Positions 28,259 through 36,526 of a DNA stretch of 64,000 nt are shown piece by piece. Position 1 is the stretch's first letter; each line of letters begins with the position of its first letter. Origin of the DNA: Hanamia caeni (lineage in GTDB: Bacteria > Bacteroidota > Bacteroidia > Chitinophagales > Chitinophagaceae); NCBI RefSeq assembly GCF_003721595.1, contig NZ_RJJR01000001.1:310001-374000 (forward strand), read 5' to 3'. The translations under genes and the position numbers were made by a program. Under the pieces are notes generated by a model, which searched no databases, had not been told where the DNA came from, and saw only the letters and a program-made list of their open reading frames with translations.

Positions 28259-29224
28259 GTGCCAAAGACTTTCCTTTTTATCTTATTAATGAGCATCTCA
28301 AAGGCATGCTTTTGCTGGGGTTTTCATGCGCACAGAAAGATAAATTTTCATGCAGTTTTTTTATTGCCGCCACAGATGATGGTATTTTATAAGCCTCACA
28401 TTGAATTTATTGAAAATCATGCCACCGATCCGGATAAAAGAAGATATTCAATTGCTGCTGAGGGGGCCAGGCATTATATAGATATCGACCATTATGGATC
28501 TTATCCTTTTGATCAGCTGCCACGAAAATGGAAAGACGCCATCGATAAATTCGGCGAAGATACGTTGCAGGCTTATGGTATCGTGCCGTGGCACATCCAG
28601 GTAATGCTCGGCAGGCTTACCAAAGCTTTTAAAGAAAAAAACTTTTCGTCCATTTTAAAAAACAGTGCAGAGCTGGGACATTACATTGCAGATGCGCACG
28701 TTCCTTTACATACTTCAGAAAATTATGATGGCCAGCTTACCAATCAAAAAGGAATTCATGCATTCTGGGAAAGCCGCATCCCGGAATTACTGGATAACAA
28801 TTTCAATTTTTTTATTGGAAAAGCCGAGTATATCAAAGATCCGTCAACTTATATCTGGCAGCGTATTTTGGAAAGCGCCAAAGCATCTGATTCAGTTTTG
28901 AAATTTGAAAAGGAATTATCATTAAAATTCAGGCCTGATAAAAAAAGGAATTATGAACCAAGAAATAACAGGCGCGTTGAACAAAGTTCCTCGGAATATA
29001 CCATCGCTTATGATAAAATACTAAACGGTATGGTGGAGCGGCGAATGCGGCAATCTGTTTTTTCCATTGCCTCATTTTGGTATACAGCCTGGGTAAATGC
29101 GGGCCAACCTGATCTTTCTGAATTGGTGAACAATGATTTTTCGGACAATGACAAACAAGAATTTGAAAAATTAAATGCTGCGTGGAAAAATCATAAAGAA
29201 ACTAAAGGAAGATTTCATGAGTGA
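28259..29224 (+). CDS. Zinc-dependent phospholipase C-like secreted protein
   Basis: A 321-residue exported protein. The start is a GTG at 28259, needed for a full signal peptide that ends near CFCWG. The mature N-terminus WGFHAHRKIN supplies the family's tryptophan and histidine metal ligands. Further ligands are in YIDIDHYG, LGHYIADAHVPLHTSENYDG and the following HAFWESR. Helix-rich zinc proteins of the phospholipase C/S1-P1 nuclease type share this layout. The substrate is unknown. It follows DUF502 by ten bases. Confidence 0.85.
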   Translation: MPKTFLFILLMSISKACFCWGFHAHRKINFHAVFLLPPQMMVFYKPHIEFIENHATDPDKRRYSIAAEGARHYIDIDHYGSYPFDQLPRKWKDAIDKFGEDTLQAYGIVPWHIQVMLGRLTKAFKEKNFSSILKNSAELGHYIADAHVPLHTSENYDGQLTNQKGIHAFWESRIPELLDNNFNFFIGKAEYIKDPSTYIWQRILESAKASDSVLKFEKELSLKFRPDKKRNYEPRNNRRVEQSSSEYTIAYDKILNGMVERRMRQSVFSIASFWYTAWVNAGQPDLSELVNNDFSDNDKQEFEKLNAAWKNHKETKGRFHE

Positions 29225-29350
29225 CTTTTTTATGTAAGGCCTGGCAAAAAAAATGAAAATCTTATTCTTTTTTACTTCAAATTTGCAATTCTTTTTAAAC
29301 GCGATCAGTAAATGAACAAATACATCAAAAAAATATTTTAATTTTTATCA

Positions 29351-30418
29351 ATGATTCACAATTTTAATGCAGGCCCTTCTTTTCTCCCTCAAAGTGTGTT
29401 GCAGCAAGCATCACAAGCGATTATGAATTTTAATAACAGCGGATTGTCTATCCTCGAAATAGGCCATCGCACGCCTCTTTTTGAGTCAGTAATGGAAGAA
29501 GCCAGGTCGTTAGTGAAAGAATTGATGAACCTTGATGATAAACATGAAGTATTGTTTCTTCATGGTGGCGCTACTACACAATTTATGCAGGTGCCCATGA
29601 ATCTTTTAAATGAAAATGAAACGGCAGCTTATGCCGATACCGGCGTTTGGAGCACGAAGGCCATTAAGGAGGCAAAGCTGTATGGAAATGTTGAAATTGT
29701 TTGTAGCTCAAAAGATAAGAATTATACCTACATACCAAAAGATTTTGCGATATCCAACAATGCTACCTATCTCCACATCACCACGAATAATACCATTTAT
29801 GGCACGCAATGGCAGAAAATCCCTGCAGTAAGCATGCCTTTGATTGCAGATATGTCGAGCGATATCCTGAGCCGTCAACTTGATTTCAATTCTTTTGATT
29901 TGATATTTGCAGGCGCACAAAAAAATATGGGCGCCGCAGGTACTACGCTGGTGGTAGTAAACAAACAAATATTAGGAAAATTAAACCGGCCTGTTCCGCC
30001 TATTATGGATTACCAGGCACACATACAGGCTAAAAGTATGTTGAATACACCGCCGGTTTTTGCAGTATATGCTTCAATGATTACGCTTCGATGGCTAAAA
30101 GAAAACGGCGGGGTGGCTGCAATGGAAAAATTGAATACTGAAAAATCAAAATTGCTTTATGAGGCAATTGATAACAGTAAAATATTCAAAGGAACCGTTG
30201 CATTGGAAGACCGCAGCAAAATGAATGTTTGTTTTGTGATGGACGATGCCGAAAAAGAAAAACAGTTTCTTGAGTTTGCAAAGCAAAATAATATTTATGG
30301 TATCAAAGGCCATAGGTCTGTCGGAGGTTTCAGGGCATCATTGTACAATGCATTGCCGTTAAGTAGTGTGGAATATTTGGTTGAAAAGATGAAAGAATTT
30401 GAGAACAGCACCCGTTAG
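29351..30418 (+). CDS. serC: Phosphoserine aminotransferase
   Basis: A 355-residue class V aminotransferase that makes 3-phosphoserine from 3-phosphohydroxypyruvate and glutamate. It opens with HNFNAGPSFLP, has the GGATTQFMQVPMNL phosphate-binding region and the PLP lysine in GAQKNMG (Lys191). The C-terminus shows GHRSVGGFRASLYNA, typical of SerC. Length is normal. The serA gene that often follows in this phylum is absent; the next gene is a DUF1015 protein. Confidence 0.97.
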   Translation: MIHNFNAGPSFLPQSVLQQASQAIMNFNNSGLSILEIGHRTPLFESVMEEARSLVKELMNLDDKHEVLFLHGGATTQFMQVPMNLLNENETAAYADTGVWSTKAIKEAKLYGNVEIVCSSKDKNYTYIPKDFAISNNATYLHITTNNTIYGTQWQKIPAVSMPLIADMSSDILSRQLDFNSFDLIFAGAQKNMGAAGTTLVVVNKQILGKLNRPVPPIMDYQAHIQAKSMLNTPPVFAVYASMITLRWLKENGGVAAMEKLNTEKSKLLYEAIDNSKIFKGTVALEDRSKMNVCFVMDDAEKEKQFLEFAKQNNIYGIKGHRSVGGFRASLYNALPLSSVEYLVEKMKEFENSTR

Positions 30419-30469
30419 AAATTGGTCATTTACCCTTTTGAAAGGTAAAACAATATTCCCTGATTGATT

Positions 30470-30477
30470 TATATTTG
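30470..30477 (+). promoter_or_regulatory. Bacteroidota -7 box TATATTTG upstream of the DUF1015 gene
   Basis: TATATTTG matches TANNTTTG and lies 43 bases before the ATG at 30521. The nearest TTTG upstream is 29 bases away, longer than usual. The DUF1015 gene may thus have its own promoter besides read-through from serC. Confidence 0.4.
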
Positions 30478-30520
30478 CAACCTTTACAAAAAACTGGTTG
30501 CCATTTGGCATTTTTAAAAT

Positions 30521-31747
30521 ATGATATCTATTTCTCCTTTTAAGGCATTGCGACCTGAGCCACAATTTGCAAAACAAGTGGCTTCCCGGCCTTACGATGT
30601 TTTAACTACCAAAGAAGCAAAAGTAGAAGCGGAAGGGAATCCTCATTCTTTTCTTCATATTACGCGCAGCGAAATTGACCTTCCTGCTGGTACGGATGTT
30701 CACAGCCCACAAGTGTATGAAAAGGCCAAAGAAAATCTTGATGCATTTATCAGCCGCCCGGTGCTTTTTAGTGAAAGCAAGCCCTGCTATTATATTTACC
30801 AGCTCACAATGAATGATAAAACGCAAACAGGTTTGGTTTGCTGCAGCTCAGTGGCGGATTATGAAGAAGGCCTTATAAAAAAGCATGAATTAACAAGGCC
30901 GGAAAAGGAGCAGGATCGTATCAATCACATAAAAACTACCGGTGCTCAAACGGGGAATGTATTTCTTGCTTTCAGGGATATTGATGAGGTGAATGATATT
31001 ATGGAGAAATGGAAAAATACTAAAAACCCTGTATATAATTTTAAAGCAGAAGATGACATTCAACATTCTGTATGGGTGATTAGTGATGAACGAATCATAG
31101 ATCGTATTACTGAAATATTTAAGGAAGATGTTGAATGTACTTATATCGCAGATGGCCATCACCGCGTGGCCTCGGCTGCCAAAGTCAAATACATGTTGGC
31201 CGATAATGAAGAGGCGGGGCATTTTTTGTCAACCTTATTTCCTGCATCGCAGCTTCAGATAATGTCATATAACAGGGTAGTAAAAGATCTTAACGGACTT
31301 TCTGCGGAAGATTTTTTAAACCATCTCAACAAAAGCTTTTCAGTTTCAAAAGTGTCAAAGCCTTTTGCACCACAAAAGCCACATGAATTTGGGATGTATC
31401 TAAAAGGAAAGTGGTATCAACTTGCAGCCCTGGAAGGTACCTTTGCTACTGACCCGATTGGTGTATTGGATATTACTATTTTACAAAACAATTTATTAGA
31501 ACCTGTGCTGGGCATAAAAGATCAGCGAACTGATACGAGGATTGATTTCGTGGGAGGAATACGAGGCCTGGGAGAATTGGAAGAGAGAGTGAAAAGCGGT
31601 GAATGGGAAGTGGCTTTCAGCCTCTATCCGGTTACCATTGAGCAATTATTTGATATAGCGGATACCAATAACATCATGCCTCCAAAAAGCACATGGTTTG
31701 AACCGAAATTAAGAGATGGCCTCCTTACTCATCTTATTTCCTCTTAA
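30521..31747 (+). CDS. DUF1015 family protein
   Basis: A 408-residue cytoplasmic protein matching the DUF1015 family along its length. The signature YIADGHHRVASAAK is present around residue 215. The N-terminal FKALRPEPQFAKQVASRPYDV and the C-terminal PPKSTWFEPKLRDGLLTHLI are typical. The biochemical role is not established; the family is often found beside serine biosynthesis genes, as here with serC 102 bases upstream, so a link to serine or phosphohydroxypyruvate metabolism is a reasonable inference. Confidence 0.93.
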   Translation: MISISPFKALRPEPQFAKQVASRPYDVLTTKEAKVEAEGNPHSFLHITRSEIDLPAGTDVHSPQVYEKAKENLDAFISRPVLFSESKPCYYIYQLTMNDKTQTGLVCCSSVADYEEGLIKKHELTRPEKEQDRINHIKTTGAQTGNVFLAFRDIDEVNDIMEKWKNTKNPVYNFKAEDDIQHSVWVISDERIIDRITEIFKEDVECTYIADGHHRVASAAKVKYMLADNEEAGHFLSTLFPASQLQIMSYNRVVKDLNGLSAEDFLNHLNKSFSVSKVSKPFAPQKPHEFGMYLKGKWYQLAALEGTFATDPIGVLDITILQNNLLEPVLGIKDQRTDTRIDFVGGIRGLGELEERVKSGEWEVAFSLYPVTIEQLFDIADTNNIMPPKSTWFEPKLRDGLLTHLISS

Positions 31748-31826
31748 TCTGACCCTTTGGATAACATTATAGAATTTTTTGTTTTTAATAAAGAATTCAG
31801 GAGATAAAGTATTTTAACTTTACCCG

Positions 31827-32831
31827 ATGAAAAGATTTTTATTTTCCGTAATCTTTATAAGCTTTTTTTCAATTGGCTTTGCCCAGCAGGAAGATGCAAC
31901 CCAGCTTCATGAAAATGCGAAAACATTTATGCAACAGGGCGATTATGGAAATGCCACGCTGATATTAACCCGCGCGCTTCAGCAGGATAAAGAAAATCTT
32001 TCGATTGCGAAAGATCTTTCATTAAGTTATTTTTTACAAAAGGAAGATCAGAAGGCGCTTGGCATAATCAAGCCTTTTTTGGAAAACAATAATGCCGATG
32101 ACCAGGCTTACCAGATTGCAGGCACTATTTACCGCAGGCTTGGAAAAGACAAGGAAGCTGAAAAGAATTATCGCGATGCACTGAAAAAATTTCCGAACAG
32201 CGGCGCCTTGTATAACGATTATGGCGAGCTATTGCATAAAAATCAAAGCCCTGAGGCAATCAAAGCGTGGGAAAAAGGTATACAGGTAGACCCTTCATTT
32301 GGTTATAATTATTACAACGCCAGCAAATATTATTACGTCAACAAAGATTATGCATGGTGCCTTATCTACGGTGAAATTTTTATCAATATTGAATCCTTCA
32401 CTTCCCGTACTGCAGAAATAAAAAACCTGCTGCTAAACGGTTACAAGAGGCTTTTTGCGGATCCGGATTTGCTGAAAAACGTAAAAGGCAAATCTGAATT
32501 TGAAGTTGCTTACCTCACCTGTATGAACCGCCAGAACGATGTGGTGATCCGCGGTATTAGTCCTGAAACGCTTACTATGATCAGAACCCGTTTCATTCTC
32601 GATTGGGAAGTGAACTATGCACAGAAATATCCTTTCAGGTTGTTCGAATTCCAGGAGCAGCTTCTGGAGCAGGGATTATTTCCAGCCTACAATCAATGGA
32701 TATTCGGCGCTTCACAAAATCTTGCAGCTTACCAAAACTGGACAAGCAATCACGCAAAAGAAGAAGAAGATTTTAAAAAATTTAAAGCCGGTATTATTTT
32801 TAAAATTCCTGCGGGGCAATATTACCATTGA
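31827..32831 (+). CDS. Exported tetratricopeptide-repeat protein
   Basis: A 334-residue protein with a signal peptide ending near IGFAQ. Residues about 25-165 hold roughly four TPR units, for example ENAKTFMQQGDYGNATLILT, YQIAGTIYRRLGKDKEAEKN and LYNDYGELLHKNQSPEAIKA. The C-terminal half has no repeat and ends with FKAGIIFKIPAGQYYH. It is probably a periplasmic scaffold. A near-consensus TAACTTTA lies four bases before the ATG. Confidence 0.85.
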   Translation: MKRFLFSVIFISFFSIGFAQQEDATQLHENAKTFMQQGDYGNATLILTRALQQDKENLSIAKDLSLSYFLQKEDQKALGIIKPFLENNNADDQAYQIAGTIYRRLGKDKEAEKNYRDALKKFPNSGALYNDYGELLHKNQSPEAIKAWEKGIQVDPSFGYNYYNASKYYYVNKDYAWCLIYGEIFINIESFTSRTAEIKNLLLNGYKRLFADPDLLKNVKGKSEFEVAYLTCMNRQNDVVIRGISPETLTMIRTRFILDWEVNYAQKYPFRLFEFQEQLLEQGLFPAYNQWIFGASQNLAAYQNWTSNHAKEEEDFKKFKAGIIFKIPAGQYYH

Positions 32832-32947
32832 TTTTTTACAAGAATTTATACATCAGTTTGCTTTTTGAACGCTTTTATTTGTTTAATTGTTTAATTTAGA
32901 ATTTCAGCGAAATGCCGAAGGGCGATAATTAAATATTTAAAAGTAAA

Positions 32948-34726
32948 ATGGTTCCAACCCGATTATTTGATTGTATTGAAATGCATTTAAAAGATGCACC
33001 AAACTTTACTATGCTCGCCGGTAAGGAAAATGGGGAATGGAAAGAATATTCAACGGTGGAGGTTTCTGAACTGGTTAACCGGTTAAGTTCCGGATTATTG
33101 TATTCAGGAATCGGGCCGGGCGACTTTTCTACTGAAGGAAGAGATAAGGTGGCCGTTATTTCAAAAAACCGGCCTGAGTGGGTGACGCTTGATTTGGCCG
33201 TTCAACAGGTGGGTGCGGTGCTGGTGCCTGTTTATCCAACTATTAGCGAGGTGGAGTTGGAATTTATCCTGAAAGATGCAAATGTGAAATTGATTTTTGT
33301 GAACGATTCTGCATTGTTTGATAAAGTAAATACAGTCAAAAAAAATCTTCCCAACCTAAAAGAGATTATTTCATTTGAAAAGATTGATGGCGTAAGGCAT
33401 TGGCGCGATTTACTGCTGCCGCTGACTGAAAATATTTTAGGCGAAATCAGGGCTATATCTGATAAGATAAAATACGAAGACCTGGCTACCATCATCTATA
33501 CATCAGGCACCACGGGCGTACCAAAAGGCGTGATGCTTTCGCACAAAAATATTTTGAGTAATGTTCTTGCCAGTCTTCCTTGCTTTCCACCCGGCGAAAA
33601 TTTAAAAGCTCTGAGCTTTTTACCACTCAATCATGTTTTTGAGCGCATGATTTCTTTCATTTATCTGTTTAAAGGAACAAGTATATTTTTTGCAGAAAGC
33701 ATCGATGCCATTGCTCAAAATCTGAAAGAAGTGAGGCCCCATTTATTTGCCACAGTTCCAAGGCTTCTTGAAAAAGTGTATGAAAAAATAATGGAGAAAG
33801 GGAGCGAGCTTAAAGGCATTAAACGGAGTTTATTCTTCTGGGCGCATCGCCTGGGATTAAAATACGATGTAAATAAAAAATTTACCGTTTTTTACAGGTT
33901 ACAGCTTTCGCTGGCCAATAAGCTCATTTTTAATAAATGGCGCGAAGCCCTTGGCAATAATATTATTTGTATAATAAGCGGCGGAGCTGCCTGCCAGGTA
34001 AGGCTTTTAAAGCTTTTTACTGCGGCGCAGGTTCCCATAATGGAAGGGTACGGTCTCACCGAAACTTCCCCTGTAATCAGCGTAAACAGGTACGAAGAAG
34101 AAGGAAGAATGTTTGGTACTGTGGGGCCGCTGATTGAAAATGTAGAAGTAAAATTTAGTGAAGATGGAGAGATTTTGTGCAAAGGGCCAAATATTATGAT
34201 GGGATATTACAAGCATCCTGATTGGACTGCGGAATGTATGGAAGGCGAGTGGTTCAAAACAGGCGATATTGGCGTGATGGTGGGAAAGTTTTTAAAAATA
34301 ACGGACCGCAAAAAAGAAATTTTTAAAACCAGCGGTGGGAAATATGTGGCGCCGCTTGCTATTGAGAATAAATTAAAGGAATCAAGGTTTATAGAAAATA
34401 TTATGGTAATTGGCGCCGGCCAAAAGTTTACCGCAGCGCTCATTATTCCATCTTTCAGCAATCTTAAATCATGGTGCCAGGAAAATAACCTGCCTTGTGA
34501 TGACCGTCAAAAATTAATTGAAAATGCACCGGTCAAAGAATTGTTCGAAAAAGAAATCAGGAAATACGATCGTTTTTTTAACCACGTTGAACAGGTGAAA
34601 AAGTTTGAATTGCTTCCTTCGGAATGGTCGACTGATAGTGGCGAGCTTACACCAAAATTAAGCCTGAGACGAAAAGTGATTATGGATAAAAACAAGGAAG
34701 CAATCGCTAATATTTACTCCACCTGA
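32948..34726 (+). CDS. Long-chain fatty-acid-CoA ligase (AMP-dependent)
   Basis: A 592-residue member of the adenylate-forming superfamily, closest in form to FadD15-like long-chain acyl-CoA synthetases. Motifs: ATP-binding TIIYTSGTTGVPKGVMLSHK at about residue 180, GYGLTETSPVIS, and the hinge region WFKTGDIGVMVGKFLKITDRKKE followed by KTSGGKYVAP. It activates fatty acids to acyl-CoA in the cytosol. It is convergent with the GT39 gene, 16 bases away, with no terminator between them. Confidence 0.95.
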   Translation: MVPTRLFDCIEMHLKDAPNFTMLAGKENGEWKEYSTVEVSELVNRLSSGLLYSGIGPGDFSTEGRDKVAVISKNRPEWVTLDLAVQQVGAVLVPVYPTISEVELEFILKDANVKLIFVNDSALFDKVNTVKKNLPNLKEIISFEKIDGVRHWRDLLLPLTENILGEIRAISDKIKYEDLATIIYTSGTTGVPKGVMLSHKNILSNVLASLPCFPPGENLKALSFLPLNHVFERMISFIYLFKGTSIFFAESIDAIAQNLKEVRPHLFATVPRLLEKVYEKIMEKGSELKGIKRSLFFWAHRLGLKYDVNKKFTVFYRLQLSLANKLIFNKWREALGNNIICIISGGAACQVRLLKLFTAAQVPIMEGYGLTETSPVISVNRYEEEGRMFGTVGPLIENVEVKFSEDGEILCKGPNIMMGYYKHPDWTAECMEGEWFKTGDIGVMVGKFLKITDRKKEIFKTSGGKYVAPLAIENKLKESRFIENIMVIGAGQKFTAALIIPSFSNLKSWCQENNLPCDDRQKLIENAPVKELFEKEIRKYDRFFNHVEQVKKFELLPSEWSTDSGELTPKLSLRRKVIMDKNKEAIANIYST

Positions 34727-34742
34727 TTGTCAGAAAGAAAGT

Positions 34743-36275
34743 TTAATGCCTGAATTTTTCTTTTGCCGATTTTATTTTTTGACTGAACAGTTCATTGAAT
34801 TTATTGTTGGCGCCTTTCAGAATTAAAATCAGCGAGCCTTTTTCCCTGGCATAATTATCAGTTATAGAATCACTCAAAATGGCTGTAGTAAAATCTTTCA
34901 GGAAGGGGCGTTGCATTTCATTTTCGTCGTCAGTTATTAAAATCATATTGTAAACCTGCACGTTTTCAGGCAGCCAATAAAGAAAACTTGCATTGGCGCT
35001 GTAAACCGTTGGAAGATCGTATTGTTTTCGATAGTAATTGATAGCTCCGGCCTGGCCATAATTATCAGCAAAAATGAACGTCTGCTTTTTTTCGCGTTTG
35101 GTTAGTGAAGAATACGCTTTAGCTGTTTTAGCCGCCATTTCTTTCCATCCCAACATGTCTGCAAAATCCTGGGGCAACTGATGGTCTTTCAAATCCTCCC
35201 ATTTCAAAAGCCCGGTCTTTTCTAAATGTGCCTTTCCATAAAACTGCGCAAGCTTTTGTGGCTTCCATACAGGCAGCAACAGCGGAATCATAAAAGTTCC
35301 GGCCACAACAGGTATGGCAATAAATGCAAATGTCCACGCTTTAAAATGCAGCGTGGCAAAGCGTTCCAGTTGCACACCGCCAAAAGCAAATAAAATGGGA
35401 TATGCACCCAGCGCATAATAACTTTTACCCTGGAAATAAAGCAGCAATACAATTACGATTAAATATGCCCATGCAAAAATTTGATATTCCCTTTCCCGGA
35501 AGATTACAAAATACAAACCCGCAATCCAGATAAACACACAAGGCAGGTTCATTAAAATCTGGTCTGATAAAAATCCGGAAGGCTCTACATATTGTAATTG
35601 AAACTGGTGTAGTTCTTCCATGTGCGTGATAACGGGAAAGCCGTAATGAATTTGCCATAAAAGATTGGGCAAAAAGATCACGAATGCAAGGATGCATGAA
35701 AAATAAAAATGCTTATTTAGAAATATTTTTCTATGGCTTGAAATGAGCAAAGCAAGTAAAACACTTATAATAAAAAAAGCAACTGAATATTTACTAAGCA
35801 TACCGAGGCCACAGCAGGTCCCAAAAATATAAAGCCACTTATTTTGTTGGGTTTGTATAAACCGCAATATGCTAAAGGCTATCATAGTCCAGAAAAATAC
35901 TTCTAAAAAATTAGGCTGGAAAAGGAAGTGAATACGAAGATATGCTCCGAAAATAAATGGCAGAAATCCCAGCACCAGGGCAAGCCATTTTCCATTAAAA
36001 GAAAGAATTATTTTTCCTACCATTAAATACGTTAACGCTCCAAAAAGCGATGGCCAGAGCTTAACCCAAAACATTCCGGCGCCAAAAATATTGGTTATCC
36101 ATGCGAATACCGACAGCAGCGGCGGCACTTCCATGTAGCCCCAGGCCATGTGGTGGCCTTCAGCAAGATAAAGAAACTCATCTCTTTGGAGCGAATAATA
36201 AGAGCTTTGCAAAAGGAATGGAAGAATAAATTTAATTGCTGCAAGTGTATATAAAATCCTTTTTTCCTTTTTCAT
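34743..36275 (-). CDS. GT39-type membrane glycosyltransferase (ArnT-like)
   Basis: A 510-residue polytopic protein with about ten hydrophobic segments in the first 350 residues and a periplasmic C-terminal part. The first loop carries YSLQRDEFLYLAEGHHMAWG, whose Asp-Glu pair is the catalytic signature of GT39/ArnT-type polyprenyl-phosphate-sugar transferases. Acceptor and sugar are unknown. It stands alone on its strand and overlaps no neighbour. Confidence 0.85.
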   Translation of the reverse strand: MKKEKRILYTLAAIKFILPFLLQSSYYSLQRDEFLYLAEGHHMAWGYMEVPPLLSVFAWITNIFGAGMFWVKLWPSLFGALTYLMVGKIILSFNGKWLALVLGFLPFIFGAYLRIHFLFQPNFLEVFFWTMIAFSILRFIQTQQNKWLYIFGTCCGLGMLSKYSVAFFIISVLLALLISSHRKIFLNKHFYFSCILAFVIFLPNLLWQIHYGFPVITHMEELHQFQLQYVEPSGFLSDQILMNLPCVFIWIAGLYFVIFREREYQIFAWAYLIVIVLLLYFQGKSYYALGAYPILFAFGGVQLERFATLHFKAWTFAFIAIPVVAGTFMIPLLLPVWKPQKLAQFYGKAHLEKTGLLKWEDLKDHQLPQDFADMLGWKEMAAKTAKAYSSLTKREKKQTFIFADNYGQAGAINYYRKQYDLPTVYSANASFLYWLPENVQVYNMILITDDENEMQRPFLKDFTTAILSDSITDNYAREKGSLILILKGANNKFNELFSQKIKSAKEKFRH

Positions 36276-36526
36276 TTTTAAAATAATTTATGCGTATTTT
36301 TTTTTACTGATGGATCGAAATAGAAGGACTTAATAAACAATGGTCGTGTATGCCTACTTTTCCTTAGTAAATAAACAAATATTTCATTTTTTATTTTCAA
36401 AAATAAAATTCGTTACCTTTTCCAATTTATAATGCAATTCTTTCTTATGCGCAGTAAAAATTGTATTGCTGATAAAATCAATCAAGACTTTCTTGTGAAA
36501 AGCGATAATAAAACATCAACTATTTT

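Noticed and set aside
30429..30449. Hairpin TTTACC...GGTAAA after serC as a terminator
   Set aside because: The stem has a bulge and no T-run follows, so read-through into the DUF1015 gene is as likely.
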